From contig NZ_ATVJ01000002.1 in the NCBI RefSeq assembly GCF_000420665.1, forward strand, positions 310,001 to 374,000: a stretch of 64,000 nt of DNA. The letters are read 5' to 3'. The position numbers and the translations under genes are program-made. The notes below the pieces were generated by a model. The model searched no databases. It was not told the DNA's origin and was given only the letters and a program-made list of their open reading frames with translations. This DNA is from Ponticaulis koreensis DSM 19734 (GTDB lineage: Bacteria > Pseudomonadota > Alphaproteobacteria > Caulobacterales > Hyphomonadaceae). This document shows, piece by piece, positions 54,879-62,474 of the stretch (its first letter is position 1; the number at the start of each line of letters is the position of its first letter).

Positions 54879-55853
54879 TCAGGACAGGCCAGCCTTCAAC
54901 AGCATATGCATGTGAATGAGACCGGTTGGTTCACTCGCTTCATTGCATACAAAAACCTGCGTCAGCTTACGTTCGCCCGCAGTCAGCGTGCGCAGAACAT
55001 CCGCCGCGAGAGACGTTTCTTTCACCGTAATCGGGCCACGCGTCATAATCTCATCAACCTTGCGGTTTGGCAGGTCTACAGCGAGGTTTCGGCGCAAATC
55101 GCCATCCGTGATGATACCCGCAAGCGTTCCATCAGCCGATTTCACGCCAACACAGCCAAAGCCTTTCGCGCTCATTTCGGCGACCGCTGCTTCCATACTC
55201 GTACCTTCAGCGACGAGCGGAATATCCTCAGCTGAGGCCATAAGATCAGCTGCGCTGGTCAACGCAGCGCCAAGCGCACCGCCTGGATGGTAGCGTTTGA
55301 AATCCATTGCGGTGAAGCCGCGACGCTCGATCAGCGCAACGGCCAGTGCATCGCCATAAGCCATCATCAGTGTTGTAGACGTTGTCGGCGCGCGCGTCTC
55401 ACCGCAGGCTTCAGCTGCGTTCGGGACCAGAAGAAGATGGTCGGAATTCTTTGCGAGCGTCGATGTCGCGTCTGTCGTCATGCCTATCAGCGGTACAGAG
55501 AAACGACGACAGTAGGCGATAATGTCGCTCAGTTCTTTGGTTTCACCGGACTTTGAAAGTGCAAGCACAGCATCCTGTTGTGAGATCATGCCGAGATCGC
55601 CATGGCTCGCTTCTGCCGGATGGACGAAATAGGCCGGTGTACCCGTCGAGGCGAGCGTAGCGGCGATCTTCCGCGCAACATGGCCTGATTTGCCGACACC
55701 AACGCATGCCAGACGCCCCTCGACAGAGCCAATCAGGTCCACAACATCAACAGCGGCCTGATCGAGTGCGCTCTGGAGCTGGAGCATGCCTTCACGCTCG
55801 GTCTCGATCGTCCGCTTCAGCGCGCTCAGGGTCTTTGCAGCAGTGTCAGGCAT
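54879..55853 (-). CDS. kdsD: Arabinose-5-phosphate isomerase (KdsD/KpsF/GutQ)
   Basis: A 324-residue SIS-CBS enzyme that makes arabinose 5-phosphate for Kdo. The SIS domain (about 35-175) shows GKSGHVARKIAATLASTGTPAYFVHPAEASHGDLGMI (seen in part: GVGKSGHVARK, HPAEASHGDLG) and ALSKSGETKEL. Two CBS domains follow (about 205-320), with ITDGDLRRNL. It is last in a three-gene operon with a phosphatase and a sugar nucleotidyltransferase. Confidence 0.95.
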   Translation of the reverse strand: MPDTAAKTLSALKRTIETEREGMLQLQSALDQAAVDVVDLIGSVEGRLACVGVGKSGHVARKIAATLASTGTPAYFVHPAEASHGDLGMISQQDAVLALSKSGETKELSDIIAYCRRFSVPLIGMTTDATSTLAKNSDHLLLVPNAAEACGETRAPTTSTTLMMAYGDALAVALIERRGFTAMDFKRYHPGGALGAALTSAADLMASAEDIPLVAEGTSMEAAVAEMSAKGFGCVGVKSADGTLAGIITDGDLRRNLAVDLPNRKVDEIMTRGPITVKETSLAADVLRTLTAGERKLTQVFVCNEASEPTGLIHMHMLLKAGLS

Positions 55854-55880
55854 TTTATTCTTTCAAATCCGGTTCGGGCT

Positions 55881-56507
55881 TTAAATATCGTCTGGCTTCA
55901 TATTCCAGAAGCGGGGCATATAGCTACCCTTCACATAATCCGCGCAACAGATATGTCCTGTTTTTACCTTGGCTGAGGGCGCATCGACCTGCCCGTCGTA
56001 AATGGCTTCGTGGAAGTATCGCAGCGTACCATTCGACGTGATCAGCAGCACCGTCTCTGCTGGTACCTCGGTGATTTCCTGCATCACGGAGACGGCGTTT
56101 TGCCTGAGAGTTGCGAGGTCCGGTGACCAGTCTGCTCCATCAGGAATAATGGTGCGCTCGCGCCAGTCTTCGATAACATCCGCGCCATATAGCGCCTCGA
56201 TTTCTGCGTCGCTTTTGCCGCCCCAACTGCCATAGTCGATTTCCTTAAGGCGCTCATCGATCTCGATCACACCAGAAAACCCGATTTCCGCGGCGATCAG
56301 ATCAGCGCCTTCACGCGTACGTACCAGCGGACCCGAGATAATACGATCAGGCATAATAGACTGACGGTTGAGGTATGCCCCGATGGCTGTCGATTGCTCT
56401 CTACCTTTTTCAACGAGCGGATAATCTTCCCGCGCGCCAACCCATACAGGCGTATCGCCGGGACCAAATGTATTCCCATGACGTGCCAGAATAACTTTCA
56501 CGCTCAA
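55881..56507 (-). CDS. Histidine phosphatase family protein
   Basis: A 208-residue phosphoglycerate-mutase-like phosphatase. The N-terminal ARHGNTFGPGD carries the phospho-accepting His, and GPLVRTREGADLIAAE is the conserved Arg segment. The usual second His (SHGG) is replaced: the site reads LLITSNGTLRYF. Some family members lack this His. With the co-translated nucleotidyltransferase upstream and KdsD downstream, it may remove a phosphate from a sugar intermediate. Confidence 0.85.
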   Translation of the reverse strand: MSVKVILARHGNTFGPGDTPVWVGAREDYPLVEKGREQSTAIGAYLNRQSIMPDRIISGPLVRTREGADLIAAEIGFSGVIEIDERLKEIDYGSWGGKSDAEIEALYGADVIEDWRERTIIPDGADWSPDLATLRQNAVSVMQEITEVPAETVLLITSNGTLRYFHEAIYDGQVDAPSAKVKTGHICCADYVKGSYMPRFWNMKPDDI

Positions 56508-57304
56508 GCTCCTGTATCACCAAGATTTTCAAGAACACGCTGAAACATGTCGCGACGACCGACATCGACCCAGCGATCAGAAATCGGCATTGATCGGACC
56601 GTTCTCCCAACTTCGATCGCGCGCTGGATAAGGTCCGGCATATCGATCCGCTCGCCCTTATCGATCAGATCGATCAGCTCTGGTGAAACCGCATACATGC
56701 CAGCACTAATGCTCACAGATTGGGTCGGCTTTTCCGTCACGCTCAACACACGGTCCGACATGGTTTCAACGACACCATACGGCACCTGAAACTCAGCCTG
56801 TCGGGTACACATTGTCACCGCGGACGAGGCATCATGAAAGGCCAGCACTTTGCGATAGTCCAGATCGGTCAGAAGGTCGGCGTTTGCGACGATGAATGGC
56901 ATGTCCGGGCGTTCATCGAGATATGCCAGACTTCCTCCCGTGCCGAGCCGGTGTGGCTCCTCAATATAGGATATGTCTACGCCCCAGCGCTCGCCATTGC
57001 CAAAGTGATCGACAATCTGATCCGAGAAGTGACGAATCGAGAATACGAATCGGCAGAACCCCTGCCCGATCATCTGCGCGATAATGTGCTCGAGCATTGG
57101 CGCGCCGACGATTGGGAGCATCGGTTTCGGGACTTCTTTTGTGAGCGGCATCATGCGTTGACCGAGGCCACCCGCCATAATCATAACCAGCTCGGGCCTG
57201 CGCACCTCTGGCAGCGTGACCGTGCGCGTTTGCGCGATCAGGTCGGAGATATCAATATCCTCACCGGGGATATGGTAGGACATTGTCTCGGCGCTGTCTG
57301 ACAT
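56504..57304 (-). CDS. Sugar-phosphate nucleotidyltransferase
   Basis: A 266-residue GT-A-like nucleotidyltransferase that would activate a sugar 1-phosphate. After a 40-residue N-terminal extension comes the signature MAGGLGQRMMPLTKEVPKPM, then GTGGSLAYLDE and FIVANADLLTDLDY. The product (UDP-, GDP- or CMP-sugar) cannot be told by eye; it resembles heptose or MurNAc 1-phosphate uridylyl/guanylyltransferases. It is first in the operon and overlaps the phosphatase gene by 4 nt. Confidence 0.85.
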   Translation of the reverse strand: MSDSAETMSYHIPGEDIDISDLIAQTRTVTLPEVRRPELVMIMAGGLGQRMMPLTKEVPKPMLPIVGAPMLEHIIAQMIGQGFCRFVFSIRHFSDQIVDHFGNGERWGVDISYIEEPHRLGTGGSLAYLDERPDMPFIVANADLLTDLDYRKVLAFHDASSAVTMCTRQAEFQVPYGVVETMSDRVLSVTEKPTQSVSISAGMYAVSPELIDLIDKGERIDMPDLIQRAIEVGRTVRSMPISDRWVDVGRRDMFQRVLENLGDTGA

Positions 57305-57434
57305 TCTGGTTCTCTACGCTACACTGAAAGTCAGTTCCGCTTCTGACGCCTGCACAAGTCAATTGCAAGCTTACGGCGGGTGACTTTTTCAATCCTGATT
57401 TAAAATATATGCCATAAGAGCCCCGACACTGTTT

Positions 57435-58670
57435 ATGGAAGGCTGTGATTTGCTGAAGCGTCCCACAGAAATGCTCACTCGCCGGTCAGAATCGCTTTTA
57501 GCGAAGGACATGGCAGCGAACGCCAATCGTTTGACGGAGGTGTTAGCGGGTAAATCCTGTCTGGTGATTGGTGGCGCTGGCTCAATCGGCAGCGAAACCA
57601 CTCTTTTGCTCGCGCAATTCCCGCTATCGCGCCTGACGATTATCGATCAGGATGAAAACGGGTTAGCACGACTGGTAAGACGTCTTCGCGGCAATGCATT
57701 GGCGCCCGTCGCGGCGCAAATCGACTCGCTTCCCATGGATTATGGCTCGACAGCGTTCTTCGCGATGCTGCAAGCATCAGAGCCATATGACTATATACTG
57801 AACTTCGCCGCGCTGAAGCATGTGCGCTCCGAAAAACGGCCCTGGTCCATCTTCGCCATGATGGACACCAACATAATGAAACAGTCCGACCTGCTGTCAG
57901 CACTTTCCGAGACGAGCAAGCCGTTCCGCTATTTCAGCGTCTCGACGGACAAGGCGGCTAATCCTGTATCCTTCATGGGTGCCACAAAACGGCTCATGGA
58001 ACATGTGATGTTCACCGAGGCGGCCAATGTGAGCTCGGCCCGGTTTGCCAATGTCGCTTACTCCCAGGGATCGCTGCTCGAAAGCTTTTGCGACCGGCTG
58101 GACAGCGATACCCCTCTCGCAGCCCCGCTTGGTATTGAGCGCTTCTTCTTCACGCTCGAAGAGGCAGGGCAAATGTGCCTGCTGACCGGCATTTTGGGCG
58201 AGACTGGAAAAATCTACATTCCCGACCTCTCACCAGAAGAGCACCTTGTCAGCATGGAAACGGCTGCGATCAGCTTTCTTGAGGCCAACGGATACGAAGC
58301 AATTGCCTATACCCTCGAAAAGCAGGCCGAAGCATTTTCAGACTTTGCGGAGCTTAAAGCTGCAGGAAAGTGGCCACTTATTCTGACACCATCTGATACG
58401 GCAGGTGAAAAGCCGTATGAAGAGTTTGCTGGCGAGAAGGAAACCGTCTCCGATAGCGCGTTCGCGGCCCTCAAGGCTGTAAACTACGCACCCTTCAACT
58501 TCGCAGGCAGCGTGAGCGCGCTTTCAGAGAAATTGCGAGAGCTGAAACTCGATACGGCCGCACTTTCACAGCTCTCAACGGATGACATGAAAGCATGGGT
58601 GTCCGAAATCGAGCCTGATTTCGAACACCGCCATCTTGGTTCAGAGAAAACGCTGGACGACCGGATCTAG
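57435..58670 (+). CDS. NDP-sugar 4,6-dehydratase-like protein (CapD/WbpM family)
   Basis: A 411-residue extended-SDR protein. The NAD site is LVIGGAGSIGSETTLL (about residue 38), the active-site segment STDKAANPVSFMGATKRLMEH keeps the catalytic Asp-Lys pair, and RFANVAYSQGSLLESF follows. The ATG 57435 start fits a soluble, one-domain form without the N-terminal TM region of WbpM. It would make a 4-keto-6-deoxy sugar, a substrate for the convergently encoded aminotransferase. The stops of the two genes overlap in CTAG. Confidence 0.85.
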   Translation: MEGCDLLKRPTEMLTRRSESLLAKDMAANANRLTEVLAGKSCLVIGGAGSIGSETTLLLAQFPLSRLTIIDQDENGLARLVRRLRGNALAPVAAQIDSLPMDYGSTAFFAMLQASEPYDYILNFAALKHVRSEKRPWSIFAMMDTNIMKQSDLLSALSETSKPFRYFSVSTDKAANPVSFMGATKRLMEHVMFTEAANVSSARFANVAYSQGSLLESFCDRLDSDTPLAAPLGIERFFFTLEEAGQMCLLTGILGETGKIYIPDLSPEEHLVSMETAAISFLEANGYEAIAYTLEKQAEAFSDFAELKAAGKWPLILTPSDTAGEKPYEEFAGEKETVSDSAFAALKAVNYAPFNFAGSVSALSEKLRELKLDTAALSQLSTDDMKAWVSEIEPDFEHRHLGSEKTLDDRI

Positions 58671-59821
58671 CCGTTAAACGAACGGATCGCTTCGATCACT
58701 TTGTCCTGATCGTCTTCGCTGAGATATGGGTGCATTGGCAGCGCCAGCACCGTGTCACGGATCGTGTCGGTAACTGTTAGATTGCCCGCTCCGGCCTTGT
58801 ACTTCTCATAAGCGCCGTTCACGTGCATCGGAACAGGATAATAAACGGCAGTCGGAACATCGTTTGCACGAAGGTGCGCCTGCAAACCGTCGCGGTTTTC
58901 ATGTTCGATCACATATTGCGCCCATGTGGACACAACACCGTCCATCACTTGCGGAACAGCCAGAACGTGATCTTTCAGGCCCTCAGCATAGCGGTCAGCG
59001 ACCTTGTTCCGCAGCTCGATCTCGTCAGCGAAGATATTCAGCTTTTCGATCAGGATCGCCGCCTGAATTGTATCGAGACGTGAATTCATGCCGATCCGCA
59101 TGTTAAAGTATTTCGGATCGTGTTCGAATTCGACACCTTTCAGATCGCTCGCTGTCACCTTGCCGTGCACACGCACACTATCCATAAGCTCTGCAAGCTG
59201 TTCGTCATTCGTGAGAACCGCACCGCCGTCGCCATAGCAGCCAAGCGGCTTTGCCGGGAAAAAGCTCGTCGTCACAACATCAGCCCATTCGCCCGGATGT
59301 TTGCCGTTGAGTGTCGTACCATAACCCTGTGCGCTGTCGGCGATGAGCTTCATGCCATACTTGTCAGCAATCTCGCGCATTTTTGGATAGTCGGCTGACT
59401 GTCCGAACAAGTCGACAGCAATAATGACTTTCGGTGTCAGTCGACCTTCAGCGATAACCGCGTCGATACACGCAACCAGATGGTCAGGATCCATGTTGTA
59501 CGTCTCGCGCTTCACATCGACGAAAACCGGTTCCGCACCGAGCCACGGCACAATTTCAGCCGTCGCACAGAATGTGAAGGACGGGCAGAAAACAGCGTCA
59601 CCCGGCTTCAGTCCCCAGGCCATTAAAGGCAAAGCAAGGGCTTCAGTGCCGTTTGCGCAGCCCAGAGCAATCTTCGTGTTGGAGAATTCAGCCAGCTGCG
59701 CCTCGAATGCGCGAACTTCAGGCCCCATGACAAACATGCCGTGCTGCAGCACTTTTTGGATCGCTGCGTCGACTTCTGATTCGATTCGTGCGCGCTGTGC
59801 ATGAAGGTCGATGAAATGCAT
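58667..59821 (-). CDS. DegT/DnrJ/EryC1/StrS family sugar aminotransferase
   Basis: 384 residues from ATG 59821 (MHFIDLHAQRARIESEV), where alignment with the family begins; the longer frame from 59887 adds unrelated sequence. PLP contacts are GCANGTEALAL and ADSAQGYGT, and the catalytic lysine is in FFPAKPLGCYGDGGA. It would aminate a keto sugar made by the neighbouring dehydratase for O-antigen or another surface glycan. Confidence 0.93.
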   Translation of the reverse strand: MHFIDLHAQRARIESEVDAAIQKVLQHGMFVMGPEVRAFEAQLAEFSNTKIALGCANGTEALALPLMAWGLKPGDAVFCPSFTFCATAEIVPWLGAEPVFVDVKRETYNMDPDHLVACIDAVIAEGRLTPKVIIAVDLFGQSADYPKMREIADKYGMKLIADSAQGYGTTLNGKHPGEWADVVTTSFFPAKPLGCYGDGGAVLTNDEQLAELMDSVRVHGKVTASDLKGVEFEHDPKYFNMRIGMNSRLDTIQAAILIEKLNIFADEIELRNKVADRYAEGLKDHVLAVPQVMDGVVSTWAQYVIEHENRDGLQAHLRANDVPTAVYYPVPMHVNGAYEKYKAGAGNLTVTDTIRDTVLALPMHPYLSEDDQDKVIEAIRSFNG

Positions 59822-59965
59822 GAGAATTACTCCGGAACAGAATGCTGAACTGCCCTCTAGCGGGGATTCACGGAGACTTCCAAACACAAAGCATTCGCGA
59901 ATGTTTCAATTCGCGACCAGACACACAGCTTTCCGATCGTCATTCAGATGTAAGATTGTTTGGAA

Positions 59966-60012
59966 ACTGGCAGGGGCAGAGAGACTCGAACTCCCGACCC
60001 TCGGTTTTGGAG
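59966..60012 (-). repeat. Duplicated 3' half of tRNA-Trp (attachment site)
   Basis: This 47-bp segment is identical to 61554-61600, covering the 3' half of tRNA-Trp from the anticodon loop (CTCCAAA) through the T arm to CCA. After 60012 homology stops abruptly. On the minus strand it is the displaced original 3' end of the tRNA gene, left at the far side of the inserted element. Confidence 0.92.
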
Positions 60013-60237
60013 GCTGACAATCCTGAACCATTTTTACTATTAATTTTCAATCTTCTAGAGCCAATTAATTTCATCAGGCAAAAAGAAAAAAATGCTGCGA
60101 AATGAGTAGTTACTAACAACGTTGATGGAAAAATTTTGCCGCTGCAACAATGCAATTCTAGGACCCAATTACACTCATCATTGTCCGCGTAAAGTTGCTA
60201 TATATGCGCTTCACTTGAAGACGGAAACAGTCGAACC
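60013..60237. other. AT-rich non-coding stretch at the left end of the tRNA-Trp element
   Basis: 225 bp, visibly AT-rich compared with the chromosome on both sides. No ORF with a ribosome binding site. A TATATA-like -10 near 60200 might drive the small ORF that follows, but I see no good -35. Confidence 0.35.
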
Positions 60238-60438
60238 TTGGCGAAAAAATCAAAGGTGCTCGATGCGCCGGAACCGAATTTTTTTCTGAAGAAAATCACT
60301 CAGAAAATGGTGTTGGTTGATCGAGTCAACGTTCGTGGCCAAACCACACATTTATCGCTTAACAATACGAATCAATTTGGTCATTTCGTCGAAGAAAGAC
60401 CGAAAGACTTTACCTTTTGGGTATCGAACAAAAAATGA
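60238..60438 (+). CDS. Doubtful small ORF in the tRNA-Trp element
   Basis: 66 residues from TTG, beginning MAKKSKVLDAPEPNFF, basic and without recognised motif. No clear Shine-Dalgarno. It lies in the same orientation as the two better-supported genes of the element. It may be a real small cargo protein or chance. Confidence 0.25.
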   Translation: MAKKSKVLDAPEPNFFLKKITQKMVLVDRVNVRGQTTHLSLNNTNQFGHFVEERPKDFTFWVSNKK

Positions 60439-60834
60439 ACGAAGTTTCTAACAGAAAAGCAGATTGGAATTCTGATTTCAAATCAACAGAACACCGGCCA
60501 TCCGCACACGATAACCTTCTGTTTTTAAGAAGATAATCTTTGAGCTACCTAGGTTGAGCCATCAAGTAGATGTTAATAATAGCTAGATTCGTATCCCAAA
60601 GCACTTCTTCGACCATGCTCGGAGTGTTGACCAACACTTAGCCATGAAAACATATTGATAGAGTTCCAGCGGGGATCGCAAGCATCCCCGCGTGCTGAAA
60701 GTTTGGTCGCGGACAGCACACGGGGCGTTTCTACAACCTGCCAAAGGCGGGCTTAGCAATCGCTTGCTGTCGCATGTTGACATCATCATGGGGCAGATTG
60801 TCAAGCTCGCTTGCGGCTACCACAGGAGCCTTAT
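60439..60834. other. Structured non-coding region before the HTH gene
   Basis: 396 bp without a supported gene. Near its right part GGGGAT (60671-60676) pairs with ATCCCC (60684-60689) around a 7-nt loop, followed closely by a GTGCTG/CAGCAC pair. These could be a leader structure, a small RNA or regulator binding sites for the HTH protein. The function is open. Confidence 0.35.
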
Positions 60835-61050
60835 ATGGCTTTTGATAGTTCGCGCCGCGCCCCCGGCGCTCCCAGCTCTCGCCTTAGTTTTGAAGATGCA
60901 ACTGAGGTATGGAAACTGAAACGGCAAGGATGGCTTCAGAGCCGCATCGCTGCACACTTTGATTGCAACCAAGGACGCATCAGCGAGATTTTGAACCGCA
61001 AATCGCATGTTGGTTCTGAAAGTGGACATCATGGCGGGACACTGCTGTGA
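60835..61050 (+). CDS. Small helix-turn-helix DNA-binding protein
   Basis: 71 residues from ATG 60835, with CAGGAG 6 nt upstream. Residues 19-50 form an HTH: FEDATEVWKLKRQGWLQ, then SRIAAHFDCNQGRISEILN, the second part matching the turn and recognition helix. A short Gly/His-rich tail follows. Its stop overlaps the GTG start of the Cas2-like gene. Likely roles are autoregulator or excisionase-like control of the element. Confidence 0.75.
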   Translation: MAFDSSRRAPGAPSSRLSFEDATEVWKLKRQGWLQSRIAAHFDCNQGRISEILNRKSHVGSESGHHGGTLL

Positions 61051-61340
61051 AACACTACATCGTATCATATGACCTAAATCGTCCTGGGCAGTTTTATCAG
61101 CCTATTGTCAGCGCATTGAACGAACTTCGCGCGAAACGTATTCAAGGCTCGGTTTGGATCGTAAAGACAAATCTGTCATTGAGTACACTACAGTATCGTC
61201 TTTCACCAAAGATCGATCGGTCAGATAATCTAATGATAGCTGAGATGGGAAAGGTCTATTTTGCAGGCCGAGATGCCTCCTCCCACGTCGCATGGGTCAA
61301 TAGTCCATTCTATGTAAACTCATGGCCTAGACGAGCATAA
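61047..61340 (+). CDS. Cas2/SinR-like ferredoxin-fold protein
   Basis: 97 residues from GTG 61047, translationally coupled to the HTH gene (GTGA). The N-terminus MKHYIVSYDLNRPGQFY followed by GSVWIVKT and the DRSDNLMIAEMGKVYFAG stretch resembles Cas2-fold proteins of the SinR/VapD-like group found outside CRISPR loci. The conserved Asp after the first strand (SYDL) is kept. There are no cas genes or repeats nearby. Nuclease activity or a toxin-like function is possible but unproven. A terminator follows closely. Confidence 0.7.
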   Translation: MKHYIVSYDLNRPGQFYQPIVSALNELRAKRIQGSVWIVKTNLSLSTLQYRLSPKIDRSDNLMIAEMGKVYFAGRDASSHVAWVNSPFYVNSWPRRA

Positions 61341-61348
61341 AACTAAGA

Positions 61349-61375
61349 AAGGCGTCTTGTTAATCGAGACGCCTT
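61349..61375 (+). terminator. Terminator after the HTH/Cas2-like pair
   Basis: A 9-bp stem AAGGCGTCT/AGACGCCTT with a 9-nt loop and a T6 run, 9 bp after the stop codon. Confidence 0.9.
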
Positions 61376-61505
61376 TTTTCTCAAAAGTGCTCTTACTTCC
61401 AGTTACTTTCAGCAACAAGGCACAACATAAGCTGTCGTGAGCAAGCCAAAATCTGATGAAAAATTCCATCGAAGCATCGGTTTAGCGATGGAAAATAAAA
61501 TAAAA

Positions 61506-61550
61506 ACGGCGCTGAGATAAAACGAAATAATCGTTTCATTTCAGCGCCGT
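61506..61550 (-). terminator. Terminator of tRNA-Trp, carried by the element
   Basis: A long hairpin: ACGGCGCTGA pairs with TCAGCGCCGT (10 bp), with an inner AAACGA/TCGTTT pairing. On the minus strand it lies 5 bp after the tRNA CCA end and is followed by TTTTTATTTTATTTT. It is on the element side of the crossover, so the element supplies both the 3' half and the terminator of the tRNA. Confidence 0.85.
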
Positions 61551-61555
61551 ACGAC

Positions 61556-61631
61556 TGGCAGGGGCAGAGAGACTCGAACTCCCGACCCTCGGTTTTGGAG
61601 ACCGATGCTCTACCAACTGAGCTATACCCCT
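61556..61631 (-). tRNA. tRNA-Trp(CCA)
   Basis: Read on the minus strand: acceptor AGGGGTA/TGCCCCT, D loop with AGTTGGTAGA, anticodon stem TCGGT/ACCGA with loop CTCCAAA (anticodon CCA), T loop TTCGAGT, discriminator G and encoded CCA. Its 3' half equals the 59966-60012 repeat, so the functional gene was rebuilt by the integrated element. Confidence 0.95.
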
Positions 61632-61791
61632 AAGGCCAGAGCGCGTTGCTATGATGAATTTCCGCAAATTGCAAGTGACCGATTGGACGAGAATTGCAAA
61701 AATTGCGTCCGATCCCCCGAAACTGACTTATGACTGGTAAATGAACCGGACGTTCAGTCATGGCTCAAATCGGGTCTGCCAGATTGAACTC

Positions 61792-62301
61792 ATGATGAAG
61801 CCTATCATGAAAACCGGAGTGGTTTCTGTTGCGTTGGCTGCGGCAACCCTCCTCATCCCTGCAGCTCATGCGCAAGAGCGCGGTGAGCGAAACCGAGACC
61901 GATTTGAACCACGTCACGAACAAACGCATCGTGGCTATGAACCGAACCATCGCGATAACCGCGACTGGCGACGCGGTCGCGGCGACCGTTTCGAGTTGAC
62001 ACGTCGCGAGCGACGTCGGGTCGTTAATCAGTGCGAACGCGCTGCAGATGACCGCGCCGACTGGTCTACACGTCGCGGTCGCGCTCACACAGAATTTGTC
62101 GGTCGACCTTATGTCCGTCAGTTCGGTCCGGCGGGTTACGAAGTTGAGGGCGCCGTTCGCGTTTCCACACGCCGCGGCTCTAACATTGTGCCTGTTGAAT
62201 GCACCATCCGTCGCGGCCGTGTCGTCGATCTCGATATGAACCCGCGCCGTGGTCGCGGGCACCATAACGATCATGGTCGTCGCTATACATCCCGCTACTA
62301 A
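61792..62301 (+). CDS. Secreted arginine-rich protein of unknown function
   Basis: About 169 residues from ATG 61792 (MMKPIMKTG); ATG 61807 or 61741 are alternatives. A Sec signal peptide ends at AHA-Q. The mature N-terminal part is a low-complexity Arg/Asp/Glu/His segment (RGERNRDRFEPRHEQTHRGY), then a compact part with two cysteines (NQCERAAD and VECTIRRG), and a His/Arg-rich tail. Such RcnB-like or small basic periplasmic proteins are common, but I see no diagnostic motif. A hairpin (CCTGAACAC/GTGTTCAGG, 62329-62359) follows. Confidence 0.65.
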   Translation: MMKPIMKTGVVSVALAAATLLIPAAHAQERGERNRDRFEPRHEQTHRGYEPNHRDNRDWRRGRGDRFELTRRERRRVVNQCERAADDRADWSTRRGRAHTEFVGRPYVRQFGPAGYEVEGAVRVSTRRGSNIVPVECTIRRGRVVDLDMNPRRGRGHHNDHGRRYTSRY

Positions 62302-62474
62302 TCAGCGCTTTTCAACGTATTGGCAGGGCCTGAACACTTCCCGACCGGCAGTGTTCAGGTCGCTGCCATTTAGTCACAAGAGTATATCTAAAGGTCGCAG
62401 TATTCACGATACATCCTTGCCATTCATGGCGAGGTATATATCAAAGCCTGAAAATAAATGTTCAGGGGCTCGAT

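Larger units (their letters stand above)
59966..61600. mobile_element. 1.6-kb element integrated in tRNA-Trp(CCA)
   Basis: Perfect 47-bp direct repeats (59966-60012 and 61554-61600) bound the element. One is part of the intact tRNA-Trp, the other a 3'-half fragment, as left by tyrosine-integrase insertion in an anticodon loop. Content: a doubtful small ORF, a structured non-coding stretch, an HTH gene, a Cas2/SinR-like gene with its own terminator, and the tRNA terminator. No integrase is present, so it is non-autonomous or decayed. Repeat identity suggests a recent event or ongoing selection on the tRNA half. Confidence 0.8.

Noticed and set aside
59842-60105. Small frames across the tRNA-Trp fragment
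   Set aside because: They translate the tRNA 3' half and its flank and have no ribosome binding site.
61047-61340. True CRISPR Cas2
   Set aside because: No Cas1, repeats or other cas genes in the window; the sequence fits the SinR-like group found outside CRISPR loci better.
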